DNA of 64,000 bases from Klebsormidium nitens (Eukaryota; Streptophyta; Klebsormidiophyceae; Klebsormidiales; Klebsormidiaceae), in assembly GCA_000708835.1 (NCBI GenBank), contig DF237008.1, forward strand, positions 186,001 to 250,000. Direction: 5' to 3'. Numbering within the stretch: the first letter of the stretch is position 1; each line of letters begins with the position of its first letter. This document shows, one piece after another, positions 25,098 through 36,898 of the stretch. Position numbers and translations under genes: made by a program. Under the pieces are notes generated by a model. It was not told where the DNA came from. It saw only the letters and a program-made list of their open reading frames with translations, and did not search any database.

Positions 25098-25876
25098 GGC
25101 AACGTCTTCTGCAGCTAAACCGACAGCTACACGGATCGTCTCTCCTAACCAATGGCAATGGCGTCTATCGCCTCAAGCAAAACGCCAAGTCCTTGTGAAC
25201 GAATCTCCTTCTGCCGCCACACTTTGCTGCAACAAGAAGGGCTCCTGCAAATTAAGCAGGGCGAATGTGCATCTTTCTTCTCATTGCTTCCTCAGACTTT
25301 GGGTACCGGGTATGTACCAGAAAGGAACCGCACAGGCATTCTGGTCATCGCGTCGAAGATACTCCTGCGTGAGAAGCGCCACGTAGCTTCGACGGATATC
25401 CTTGCCGGCCAGACACAAAGATAGAATCTGTTGCTGGCGCCTGATTGGCTGCCATGCTCCGAAAGTGTCCTGAGATTGGATAAGAAGATTCGAGGAAGAT
25501 TTGGAAGCTCTGACGTCGACCTCGGTGGCTTGCGAACTACGCTGGCCGTCGATGCATGCGCCAGCGCGCGTGCACGCAAAACAATGCGTGTCCTTGGAAA
25601 TAACTTAAACAATGGACACGAGGCGCTTGGATTCTGTACATATTATCTGCGCTCATGCCAGCTCATGCCAGATGCCAAAGGCCTGCAGAAGTATCCTCAA
25701 TATCTTCACACTGAGCCACTATGATGCAGCTTTCAAAGCTTCTTTGCAAGTGACTGTGGTGAGAGGTGCCTCTCAGCCACATAGAGTGCATCTAGAGCTC
25801 TGTTCCGCAAATTGCCGACACGGGGCCTTCAAGTTTGAAAAGCAAGAATCTGCACCTTGAAGACTTTTTTACATAC
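25098..25876. other. CHL27 upstream region
   Basis: This stretch lies upstream of CHL27 and downstream of the candidate exon at 26071-25877. It should contain the CHL27 promoter and 5' leader. Short open frames occur but none has coding character that could be linked to a splice model. Confidence 0.5.
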
Positions 25877-26071
25877 GTGAGGTCCTTCGCTGAAGGACTG
25901 GTCAATCTGCTCGCTGGCACCAGCTCCTGCCAACTCAAGTGCGGGCCGCTTCTGCTGCCTGGTCATGTTGTCAACTAGAAACTCTAACAGCTTGCGCAAG
26001 CTCTCTGGCAGGCCATAGTGTGAGTTATAAGCCTCCAGATTTGGAGCAGAAGTAGACTCAATAAGCGTCAT
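25877..26071 (-). CDS. Candidate first exon (65 codons) of an unrecognised protein
   Basis: An ATG at 26071 opens a 65-codon minus-strand frame ending in CCTCAC|GTATGT, a good donor. The peptide is protein-like and amphipathic (GLPESLRKLLEFLVDNMTRQ). The pattern loosely recalls an RIIa/DPY30-type docking helix pair (an LP-x-SLR-x-LLE start), but the Pro-x-Asp signature of that family is absent, so this is only a weak resemblance. It is transcribed away from EFHB. Downstream exons toward 25.1 kb could not be placed. Confidence 0.35.
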
Positions 26072-26552
26072 TTTCAACTGGCCAGTCACCAGATTGCAGC
26101 AACTCTACTTGAACCACAACAGGCCACATGGCGGCCAGTCTGCGAACGGGCACCTGGGATACAACGCCCCACATCCGTGCGGTAAGAGCTCTGAAGTTCA
26201 GCTGCCGAACTGCAACTGGAAACAGGGATGCAAGGATCCAACACCTCATGGGCCGCTGTCGGGCAACTGTATGAGCAGCTTTCTGTAGCTGACATGCATA
26301 TCAAACATTTGCTGTGTTTGCCTCTGGTTAATGATAATAGGAGCTAGCTACACGAAATGCACGAGTGCCTCGATACAATCACAGTCAACAATTACACAGC
26401 TGCCAGGTCCTTGTCGTGAAGTTCCCCGAATGTCTCCAGTCTGTGGTTCAGAAGCAGCATTGAGCGGATGCAGACTGCACAGCTCACCACTGAGCGCCTG
26501 CCAATGATTGTCTTGTCTCGCGACAGAAAGTCAGCTAACAACCGGCAGTGAT

Positions 26553-29500
26553 ATGCTACGAGTCCACTTTATCACCACCCAACGGCTGTATGACTTGGTT
26601 TACTCGTCCAACCTGCAGGCGGGGCGGCATTCTTCCAAGCCAGAAGGTGCTGCAGTCTGCCTGCAGCCAGACGAGAACGCCGGCGAGCGTCCGGAAACCC
26701 CGCCAGAAATCAAAAAGTGAGGTGACATGGCCCTTGTTGGAACTCTGCAAGCTGACTGTCTCTCAGACACAGGGGCAGCTTGACTGCTTTTCGTCCCCGT
26801 TATGTCCGTTCATGACTTGCTGCCACTCAGATGACCTTCGCAGATCAAAGGAAAACATGTATGGCTTGCTCATAACTTGCACTGCTCCTCATGCAATGCT
26901 TGTGATATCGCATGATACAAGATTTGCAGTTTTGCTCACACGAGGCAGGCTTGCTTTTCTGCTCCGACCTCGACAGCAGCTTGATCAGAGCCCTGAGCAA
27001 ACCGTTATTTGTGTAGTCCGCTGACGCTTCCTTTCCTGGGATGCAGGTACCGCAAGTCCACGCGGTACGAACCGGGCAAGGTCGTAAAGCACTATGGGCT
27101 GGCGGATGATAAAGTCCCACTCAGGGAGAACCAGGCCTTTGGAATGAAGAAGGAGAAGACGGCGGATGACAATGTGAGAGCGACCGTTTTCTTGCACTGG
27201 TTGTTCGTTTCGGAGCTTTTACTACGTTTCGATCTGAGTACGGACGACAATTGCACCGGTAGGGCGCGTTTGAGGATGACGGAAAGTATGAAGGACGAAT
27301 TGTAATAAAGAGTTAAGCAATCGACTAATGAGACTTCAAAGTTGATTTATTTGGTACCATGGGCGGCTGTTTCTTCATTTTGCACAGGTCTTGAGCGCAG
27401 GCGAATTAAAAATTTGGACGCTGGCGAGTTGAGCGAGCTTGCACCGTTTTCGAACACTCTGGAATCTCCTCAGATCGAGTTCTCAAATAGACGTTGGCTG
27501 CCTTGCACGGAGTTGATCGCCAGACCTTGGATTTGATACACCGCCTTACAGACACCCTGCCACCTGTGAAGCTGACATTCCCTTCACCTGCAAGGGTCGT
27601 GTTCCTCTCAAAAAGCAGCATACAGGCTTTCTTTCCAAAACTTCGATCTTGCCACAGGTCGCATCGGTGATAAGAGCGACGCCTGAGTCGGCGATGCTCA
27701 AGTGGCACCAGGAACGGAAAGAGGACATATACGCCAGCACCAAGCGGGAGCCCCTTGGAAAGCCTATGAGCAGGGGATATGTTATCCCCGACGAACTTGG
27801 CACCACGAAGGCGTTTGGCAGCTTCATTGATGCGAGTAAGTGCTTCGCTGCGGAGAGAAACAACATTGTCGCTGAGGGGCTTTTTGCGAGGAGCTGACTC
27901 GTTGATTGGGAATTTTCAAACCTGGAGAATCTGAAAAGCCGTTTTGAGTCTCAAAAGATGTCAAGAGACGTCCTTGACGGTGGCTAATATACGCATGCGC
28001 ATAGCGTATTGAACAACAAAGCGCGAATGCGCCACGGTGCATTGGGAGAAAGCCTAAGCCTTGAGACAGTGCGTCGTTCTGTTCGTAGGATATGATCTCG
28101 CATGGGCGCTGTTCTTAAACTGCTGGACGAAGTTGGGTTCTGACAACTTGGCTTTTATCCGCTCGGAGTCTGCTTATGGACGCTCGAAATCTGCTCTTAA
28201 CGGCTCAATAACCGATGGTGAATGCTCGGAAACTGCTCGTAAACGCTCGGAAACTGCTATAGTATACTGCGGACACCTATCAAAGCAGGTGTATTGGGGG
28301 CACCAATTTACGGACCGCACTGATTTGCTTCAAGGGCTCGTTGACAAGTGACAAGTGGGTCGCCCCTTTTGAGTATCATCTGACGGCGAAGTATCCCCGC
28401 CACCACTCGGGAAGCAAGAACGTCATCTCCACAGATTTGAACCTCCTCGAACGAAGTACACTCCATCACGATGTTACGAAAACCCTCCGATTTAATATCC
28501 TCATCCGTTTATATAGGTTTGATCAATTGTGGACCCCTGTTGAAAATCCTTTTTTAGGCGCTGCAACACTACATCCGCGCGCTCTCATCAGCTCCCTGAA
28601 ACCATCGCTGTCGCCTTTATCGCTTGTCAAACCCTGTTTCACCATCTTTTTTAAGCGTTACAACACTGGGCCGGCGTCTCTAACCAAATTCCTAAACCCC
28701 TCTGTTCCGCAGATTACCCGCAGCCGGCACCCCGAGACCAAGGATGTCATCTCCACAGACTCGGACCACGTTTAACGAAGCACAATCTTTCACGAAGAAC
28801 CTCGTCTCCACTAACCTCATCCAATTACTCACTCATGGAACCCTGTTTCACTGTCGTTTTTAGCGCTACACCATTCGACCCGTTTCTATCCAACTTGAAT
28901 TACCCCCTTATCCCGCAGAGTACCGCAGCCGGCACCCCGAGACCAAGGACGTCATCTTCAATGCCCGGGAGGGCTTGGACGAGAACGAGCAGACTCACAA
29001 TGCTTACGTCAAGACGCACGGGGATTACGGCCCGGGGGAGCAACGGCGCAGAAACTACGACTGGGACAATACACCGGTGAAGGACCCGGCGAACCACAAG
29101 TTCGGAGTGACGGACACGGAGGGTCGCCACTGCGGGGGGGTCGCGGCGCTGCTAAACCATGGGGAGGACGACAGGTGGGGCGACCAATGATTGCCGAAGA
29201 CGCTTGATGCGTATTGATGCCGGAGCTAGGTTCAGATTCAGGTGGTTTCAGCAACTCGGTCAAGGACGAGTTCTTAAATACCTCTCATCGGTCCTCGTCT
29301 CGACGATGTCTTGGCTCGTAGATTCATGTCCTCGGACGCTTTGCGTTACACTCTGCATTCGATCGTTCGAGTTCCCTGCCAGGTGATTAGTCCTTAAAGT
29401 ACGGGGAGCACTGTTCATTTCAGAAGTTTTGCCTTTGGTTATGATCAAAGGATGGGGAGGTTCACATTCGAACGACACGGGCGCTTTGCCGCAGATTGAC

Positions 29501-32500
29501 GGCCAAGATCGTGGACAAGAAGGTGGAGGATTTCAAGGCCATCGATGCGGACGAGCTCGGGCGTCCAAAGAGCTTGTGGTGAGGGCCGTAAACTTTTCAA
29601 CGAAAACTTCTCGCCGTGACCTTGCAGTTTTGAGTGCGAGGTCCTTTTTCTGGTTGTGTCAGTGCTAGTTTTCCGGTTGAGATGGGTCACTCGCGCTTTA
29701 CAAGGACTCGCGCTTTCAACGTACACCTTCAAGCGCGCAGGGCATTTGTTTCAGAGGAACCTTATAGCGTATTGCACACGGTATATGCAAGAGCTGTATA
29801 CATCGCGAGGCCCGAAGGATTTGTCTCGGTTGAACAATCGGTGTGAGAGCATCTGAGGAATGCTATCCGGTCGCCGCATAAATCCTCTCGCACGTCTTTA
29901 TTGCACCTTTGCAGCTGCCAAGTTGTACTTAGGTAACCAAGCCTCCTTACCTTAACTTTTGCAGTCTGGGGATGGAGCGGAACGAAGATCACGTGTTTGG
30001 AATGCCCACAAGAAGGAAGGAGGAGTGGGACGCGGCACAGCTCATTCGAGGAGGATACTCGGAAGTAACTTTCTGAACTGCAGATCGCGAACGCTTTTGA
30101 CAAGACTTCAAGCGAAGGGAATCATAGCAGGAACTTCGCATTTCGCGGGGCCTCTGTCATATGTCACCCTTAACAAAGATGAAGGGCCGATCGTGGGCGA
30201 ATCAAAGAGAGACGTCTTATGTGATTCTGTTTTTGACCCCTTTTGAAGACACCCCGGTTGATGAGTCGTATCAACGCGGCCGCACTTTAATGAGAGTGCG
30301 CAACAGAATCTGCTTACTAATAAGATGACCTCTTCGCGCTCCAGGGGTTTCCAGTTGAGAGGCTAATTTTCGAACGGCACTGACTATAAGTCCTGGTCCA
30401 GCGAGATCAATCAAGCATACGATTGCCTGCTATAGCGAGCCTACTTAAGATCGGTTACCAAACCTCCTTGCTGCTTTTTGCGAACAAATACTTTCGGACG
30501 TCCAATTGTTTACTAAAGGAAACGTCCTGAAACCGGAACAGTGGCTGACGCCGTTTCTCGGACGCTTTTTAGATAGTCGCAACTTGACTTTGTGTAAGAA
30601 CGATCAACCGGCAACGCTCTGGTTCGGATCACCGCTGTGAAGTTGGCGGTTCACAAGAATCGAAAAGCCGCCTGATGCGTACGTTTTCGGACACTTTTTC
30701 CAGGAGCAGCAGCAGCCGGACGCGGACCTGGGGCGGTCCGTCCGCAGGAACTACACGAACGGCGGCGACAGTGAGTGTCGTCGCGCTGCGGACTGGGTCA
30801 AAGGTCTTTCCGTTGGGAAGCGGAAGCACAATGAGACGGAACGGCCGCGGAACGGCTGTAGTCGTCGAAACGCTTCTGACGGCCATCGCATCTTTGCACT
30901 GATCGGTCTCGATTTTCCAAAGGCATAGGAAGTGTTTCGAAGCTGATGCTGCCAGCGGATAGGCTCAAAGTAAATTCACGTAGGGATGGCGAGTCCCTGC
31001 GTCGATTACTTATAATCTCGGTGCTGAGAGGAAGTTCCTGCCTCATACCAGAAAGTGATTGTCAAGTTTTAACGGATCAACCCTGGCTGCGATTTGTCTG
31101 TGACCTTTAGTTCTTGTGCGCTAGTGACCGCAACTCCGCCTCTCTGTGTACAGCCCACGACCGGATCTTCGGAGTACCGACCATCAGGAGAGACGTCGTG
31201 CGGCATGGCAAGATTCGGTCTGTGGCTGACAACCAGGTAAGTCGCGCTTGCACCAGTTTGTACCTTCCGAACAGAGTGTTTCGAAAGTCGTCGCCGTCGG
31301 TCGAAAATCGGAATCCCAAGTTACGCGTCGATTGGAAGAACATGACTGACGCATGTCAATCTTCCGGCCCGGGCTCTTTGGATTGAGCAGAACGATTGAA
31401 AGAGATGAAGGTATACTGTGAAGATTATTTTTTGGTCCGAAAGAAGAGAGGTCGAGAAGCGTAAGCCAGCAGCTTTTGGTCATTCCTGTGGTTTCTGTGG
31501 TGGACCTTATAGTCTGAAAGCCGACAGACAGGTTAAGATCGGACTCACTCTAAAGAGGAGAGGAGAATGAGCACGGGCGCTTTCGCATCTATTCCTGAGA
31601 TTTGAGAAGTTGGCACTGAGCTGCCACTCTCTGCACATTCTGCCGACGTCTTCATTCTTCAAACGGTACGGCCGCGGCAAACGAACGGGGCGCGGCACGG
31701 CTGCCGAATCCATCATCGAAAGGAAGATTGAGCATCTGAGTTTGAGCTGACGTCATCTTCCTTTCTATCTGCTGACGCCCCAATTTATGCGCAGGCGAGC
31801 TTCGGCGACGAGCGCGACGCGGCCCGGCTGCTAAGCCTCGTCCAAGAACAGTTCTTATAGGCATTTCATGTCGAGCTGGCGTCGTCTTTCTCTCTTTTCT
31901 GCTGACGTACTCTTCTACGCACGCGCGCACAAACAACGAGCGCAATGCGGCTGCTGCAGCCTGTCTTTACTGCGTTCCTATAAAGTCGAGCTGACGTCAT
32001 CTTCGCTTTCCCTGCTGACGTCACCGTTTACGCGCGCAGAACTACGGCGACGAGCGCGATGCGGCCCGGCTGCTGAAGCCTCTACCAACAGACTTCATTG
32101 CGTTGCTTATAGAGTCGAGCTGACGTCATCTTTGCTTTCCCTGCTGACGTCACCTTTTACGCGCGCAGAACTACGGCGATGATCCCGACGCGGCCCGTCT
32201 GCTGAAACCTCTCCCGACAGCACCGTAGTGCGTTGCTTCTGGCCTGAAGCTGACATCATCACACTCTCTTTTGCTGACGCACAATCTGCGCGCGCGCAGA
32301 AGTATGGCGACGAGCCGGACGCGGCCCGGCTGCTGAAGCCTCTCCCGAAAGCACCGTACTGCATTGCTTCTGGCCTGGAGCTGACATCATCATTCTCTCT
32401 TTTGCTGACGCACAATCTGCGCGCGCGCAGAACTATGGCGACGAGCCCGACGCGGCCCGGCTGCTGAAGCCTCTCCCGGGCGCCGACCGGGGCGTGACCG

Positions 32501-33270
32501 AGGAGGACTACCTGCAGGCCATGAGCCGGCCGGAGGTACGTACCGCGTTACCTTCTTCAATCTAGGTCTGACAGCCTCTGAGAGGTAATCAAACGCTGAC
32601 TCGCAGCCGACTCCTCGAAGCGCTTTGATTCCGACGAAAATCAGAGCACGTGATCGAAGGAATGCGTCGAGAATGTAGAAGTGAAGAAGAACTGTTTTTC
32701 TCTGTATCTCCTAAAGCCCTGTTAGCCCCGCAAGAAGAGGAACCGCTTGGATTCGGTGTGTTTAGTGGCAAAGGACGGGAAACTGAGGTGCGCCTGATAT
32801 GGAGGGTGGCTTTCAAGCGCGACGACCAACACGTTGCAACTCCTGGAAATCATTCTGAGCACCAAACATCCTGGTGAAGACACTTGGGTTATGGCTTGAG
32901 GGAACCGAAGTTTGCGTGGCAGCCACATAGCCGCTCGTCCTTGCGAATCTTCGCCAAAGCGTCAGAAAAAACGAAACATGATAGGAGAACGAACAAACTG
33001 TATGACTGCGCCACACTGTCACATCCGTCTCTTCCCTCCATCTTTGCCACTGTGACGTAACTTTTCAAGGCTGTGGAACGGACGCCCTTGGGCTGTGTTT
33101 TCCGGCAGATGTACGCGTTCATGAACCGGGCGGGCATCGACCTGGAAGACGGGACGTTCGAGGCCGTTTTCGACCGGGCCATGCAGTTAGAGGACTACAG
33201 GAACGCGCCAGAAGGGGGCGAGGACCGATGCTCGCTCGAAGCCTTCCGAAGGGTCCTTCACGCGACGTGA
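26553..33270 (+). CDS. EFHB: EF-hand domain-containing protein B homologue (ciliary microtubule inner protein, CFAP21/EFHB)
   Basis: EFHB lines the lumen of axonemal doublet microtubules. Exons are 26553(or 26619)-26716, 27047-27173, 27658-27835, 28919-29174, 29495-29578, 29965-30064, 30704-30770, 31154-31236, 32431-32535 and 33109-33270. All junctions are in phase, giving about 441 residues. Family blocks run in the expected order: ETPPEIKKY, KREPLGKPMSRGY, HGDYGPGEQRRRNYDWD, DHVFGMPTRR, DADLGRSVRRNY, DRIFGVPTIRRDV, NYGDEPDAARLLKP, and a C-terminal EF-hand-like pair ending at the stop. The 5' end is uncertain: ATG 26553 is in frame, but an acceptor before 26619 would imply an upstream exon. 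Each of the exons at 28919 and 32431 is preceded by decayed tandem copies of its own start (listed separately). The gene implies that the organism makes flagellate cells. Confidence 0.88.
28158..28260. repeat. Degenerate ~20-bp CTCGGAAACTGCT repeat in an EFHB intron
   Basis: Five to six imperfect units built on CGCTCGGAAACTGCT lie inside the intron before EFHB exon 28919-29174. Spacing is about 18-25 bp. Confidence 0.6.
28389..28437 (+). repeat. Decayed copy of an EFHB exon start (copy 1)
   Basis: Resembles the first ~48 bases of the real exon at 28919 (GAAGTATCCCCGCC then GTCATCTCCACAGA) but lacks a usable AG acceptor. It lies 324 bp before copy 2. Confidence 0.6.
28713..28760 (+). repeat. 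Decayed copy of an EFHB exon start (copy 2)
   Basis: After a CCGCAG acceptor it repeats CGCAGCCGGCACCCCGAGAC and the following bases of the true exon at 28919, with one extra C that shifts the frame. The intron sequence upstream is duplicated too, with CCCTGTTTCAC at both 28.63 kb and 28.84 kb. It diverges after GATGTCATCT and no donor follows. Confidence 0.8.
31741..32480 (+). repeat. Six-copy ~130-bp array: intron end plus EFHB exon start
   Basis: Units of about 130 bp repeat at 31795, ~31922, 32040, 32169, 32300 and 32431, the last being the genuine exon. Each unit has intron sequence with GAGCTGACGTCATC (or a one-base variant), a second GCTGACG block, a GCGCGCAG acceptor, and exon-like sequence for YGDExDAARLLKPL. 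The earlier units diverge after about 45 exon bases and lack a donor. Unit 2 is the most decayed and has lost its acceptor. Confidence 0.9.
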
Positions 33271-35012
33271 CTCTGATGAGCTGACTAAGTTTTCCTTTAT
33301 TCTCACGCTTTGCTCTTGGGCACTTTTGACAGTATTTATTGAGCTTTACTTCCGATCCCAGCCGTTGTGCGGACTGGTGTAAGTCTTCTACCACAGGGCT
33401 ATGAAGCCTTCGAATGGGCGTCCTGTAAGGCTCTTGATATTCAAGTGAGTCGCTGAGAAACTCTGCAAGGGTAATGCGACTATGCAATTGAGATATAGCA
33501 CATTTGATGGTTTGTGTGCCAATGCTGCTACTCAAAGTTTCATGCCCACAGTACTGAGGCTCGTACATGTAAGCACGTCATGCGTGATAGCTCAGATCTC
33601 AAGTCACGTTGCGAGCTAATTGACGCGTCCAGATGTCCGTTTACTTTTGATCATGAGCTAGGAATGATGCTGGCGACTTGAACTCCAAAGTCGCAAGACC
33701 AAAAGTTAGCACGTGTAACGAATCTTTGTGACATAGCCCACATCTTACCATTGAATCATATGTGAGCGCGTCATGCAAAGAAGCCACGGGGATCGATACA
33801 GTATACATGTACACTAGCTTCCAGCTCTCAAGTCGCACTGGCACGCGTTGTGTTCTTGGGATGGTTCGCATAGATGAGTCTCGCTTTATTGCATTGTGAT
33901 TTGTTTAAGCTATAGCAAAGTCACTTTGAGTCTCACAATCTGACAAACAATGTCCCTTGTATGCTGAGTATGCAAGCTAGAGAAGATCAGTGCTCCGTGT
34001 TTCGTGTCACATATGAACATGCGACGTGTATAAACATATGGAGACTACACACTTGAACGGGCATATACCTTAGGACACGTATAAGCATCATAACAGCTAC
34101 TGCGAAGCTGCCTCGCTTCCAGACAACCACTCATACCTTTATCGAGAAAGTATTCAGAATTGCAAGTGCCTGCTGAGAAATACTTGCAATGAAGAATCTT
34201 CTCATTAAAGACTATCTGCTCATTCGAGTCCTCAAGGCACCTCTTTTGCGATCTTAAACCTTTCAGTATAAAGGAGACTGAATTCTCATAGCTCTCGTGC
34301 TACTCCTATGTACACACCCCGACCCTGACCCGAGACATTATTACCGACTGTACAATCGATGCCACGTGTCATCTCGTCAATGGTCGTCTCGAAGACGCTC
34401 GTGCGTCTATCCGGCCCCCGGGTCTAGCGGCCCCTCCTTCACCGGGATCTCCTTTACGTCACGGGGCTCTCCCTACAGAGAAAGAATTTGAGTTGTCTTC
34501 TGGGCGTTTTCTGCTCGCTTGTCGCTCTTTCGCTTCATCGAGTTCACGCAGAGTGGTTGTTCTGAACGGAAATACCGCCTTCAAGAATAGAAAGGCTTCT
34601 CGGAAGAACTTTCATGTCTGATTGTCAACGAGTTCAGACGGTCAATCTCCCGACGCTCCGTTCGCTCGAGGGAGGTTCCACCATTTTGTGCCAATCGGTC
34701 GTTAACGCTACCTGCGAGACATCCTATCTGAGGATGATTCGGGGATGAAAAATCAAAACAGGACGCAACACCCGTTCGCACAGTTTACACCAACTCTCGG
34801 AAGTTCTATTTCGATACGATTTGACAGCTGCCTCATTCACCGCGGAGCCTAACCCGAGCCAAAAATACAACGCCTGAAAGCAGAGCCTCACACTCGAGAA
34901 TGCAACGAAGTCACTCAGTCAACGACGCATCTTTCGAAGGATGACCCACCTAGTCATGCCCATCAGCGCCCGCATTACGTTACCCCGTTCAGGTTCCGTG
35001 AGTGTTCCGCTA
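33271..35012. other. Intergenic, between convergent EFHB and the Q/G/Y-rich gene
   Basis: This holds the 3' sides of two convergent genes. There are no recognisable exons. Short frames near 34.6-34.8 kb on the minus strand might belong to a further exon of the Q/G/Y-rich gene but cannot be tied to it. Confidence 0.4.
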
Positions 35013-36362
35013 TCAAGAAAACGGAGTTCCAAAAAGCGAACAAAGCGCCGCTGTTATTAGTCCCAAATCGAAGCTGCTCACCCTCCTTTCCCCTGGGGCC
35101 GAGCCCTCCTCTCCCGACACCGTGGTGACGTCACCACGGGCGTCGTCGCCCATGTCATCTCCCGCGGCGCCAGCGTCTCCCGAGCCGGTATATCCGCCGG
35201 CATATGCGGCCCCGTAACCGGCCTGGTAACCCGTCTGGTAACCGGACTGGTAACCGGACTGGTAGTCCGCCTGGCCGGAGCCCATCTGTGCGAACGCGCC
35301 GGGGTTGCCTCCCCCGGTGGTTTGGCCGTAACCCTGCTGGCTGGGGTCAGCGTAACCTGAGACAGAGAAATGGAACGGAAAGAAGGTTTGCAAGCAAATC
35401 GTGCAGAAAGTCTTCGGTACGAGATCTTTGATACGAGCTTGAATCATGTGTAGAGAATGATGAACCGAAAATCCCGAGTGCATTCTCACTGAGGCAGATT
35501 TGGAGTTGACTCGGGGTAACTCCGGAGTCGCTCAGCAGTCTGTATCAACTTCAACGAAGGTCTGCCTGCTTAAAACTTTCCGAGAGATCTTCTCGAGCGA
35601 CATGCTCGAAGCGGAAAGAACTGGATTTTCCGATATGATTTCAAAAGAGCTGCGAGTTCTCTGTCATGCAGACTTAAATTGTTGAATTTGTCACTGATGT
35701 AGATGAAGCAGAGAATTCGCATGCAGAAGCTGCTCAAGCGTAGAGTAGATAATTGGTGAAAAAGAGCTGAGAAGACGACAGAGGGAGAACTTTCAAATCG
35801 TAGTAGACAATCTCGAACAGAGCTCGCACTGAAGGGGAATACCGCCAATGATGTGGATAATCGATCCAACGTTTTTCAAAGCTTCTGCATGTGCGTTTTC
35901 AAGACTGCTCGAGGGAGCTCTCGCTGACAGCCTTGCAGATTGTTATGCATGCTCCAATCTTTTTCTCATTCCTTCAGAACCCTTCTTCGTAGATACGATG
36001 AAAATCTGGAACAAAAGGTGAATGCTCCTCCGTCAGAAGCATTCATTTTATGAACTGATAACAAGCAGGAACTCAAATACACTCGACCATTGTCTGTATC
36101 CAGCAATGGATCAGTGGCCGTCCAGTGAAAGTGTTCCAATATAAAACTTCCGCAAGGTCTAAGCGAAATTCTAAAACTCCAAGCTCGGTGCAAGGGCTTA
36201 TGCGAGAGAGTCACATCAGATATTGGCACACAAGACTGAATTTCCTGGTGCATGAGCAGGAAAATTTCCATCTGCTCGGATCCTCTCACCTGCTTGTTGC
36301 TGCTGGCCGCCTTGGCCGGCCGTGCCGCCGAAATCGAACGTCCTGTCGGTCTGCTGGCTCAT
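35013..36362 (-). CDS. Gln/Gly/Tyr-rich low-complexity protein of unknown function
   Basis: Exon 1 is 36362-36290 (ATG start, donor GTGAGA). Exon 2 starts at 35356 after TCTGTCTCAG and joins in phase. The product begins MSQQTDRTFDFGGTAGQGG and runs into a Gly/Gln/Tyr tract with four near-repeats of QSGY/QTGY/QAGY, then an acidic Asp/Glu segment. The frame continues to a stop at 35013. However, a good donor (AGG|GTGAGC, at about 35080) suggests that the last ~22 codons are intron and that a further exon lies downstream; none could be identified. The composition resembles prion-like or vesicle-associated N-terminal tails, but the family is not recognised. Confidence 0.55.
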
Positions 36363-36898
36363 GTTGCCGCTCTAGTTCCTCCGCGCGTTTCAATTTCAAG
36401 GGGGAGGCAGCTTGAGACCAGGAACGCTGACGGGACTAGACTCGTGCGCTTGGATGCTGAGATGCAGGGGCGCCTCGAAGGAGAAGAGCTTTCTCAAGGC
36501 GACTTACGGGATTGCACTTAAGAGATACTCGATTTGAGAAACGACGGTATGGCAAGCTGGTTCAGCTTCATGCCCCGGGGTCTCCTGACTCTGTTTTGGT
36601 CGGTCAGAGTCTGCTTGCTTGGGATCCGGTCGGGCCGGTAACATGTGATCCAACATTCTGCTGAAGCGGGCGTCTACGCAACGTCATCAACCGGCCAATC
36701 TTAACAGGGCCCAGTGCTCGGGGCACGTACTTGATGCCAACTTTTCGGCGACGAGATACCTGAAAGCCGTGCTTCGATGTCGCTACGTGACGTGAGGCGT
36801 ACGAAACCTGGGACGCCCACTTTGAGAAGCTTGCACAGTGACTCAGACTGGGCTTCCCACGAGCACGCCTTCGGTCGCGAACGTCAGATCCTTCGAGC

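Noticed and set aside
32040-32345. EFHB array units 3-5 as alternative coding exons
   Set aside because: They have acceptors and an in-frame start but no following donor, and their sequence diverges after about 45 exon bases. They are treated as decayed copies.
33119-33568. 149-codon minus-strand frame
   Set aside because: It is antisense to the last EFHB exon and its flank.
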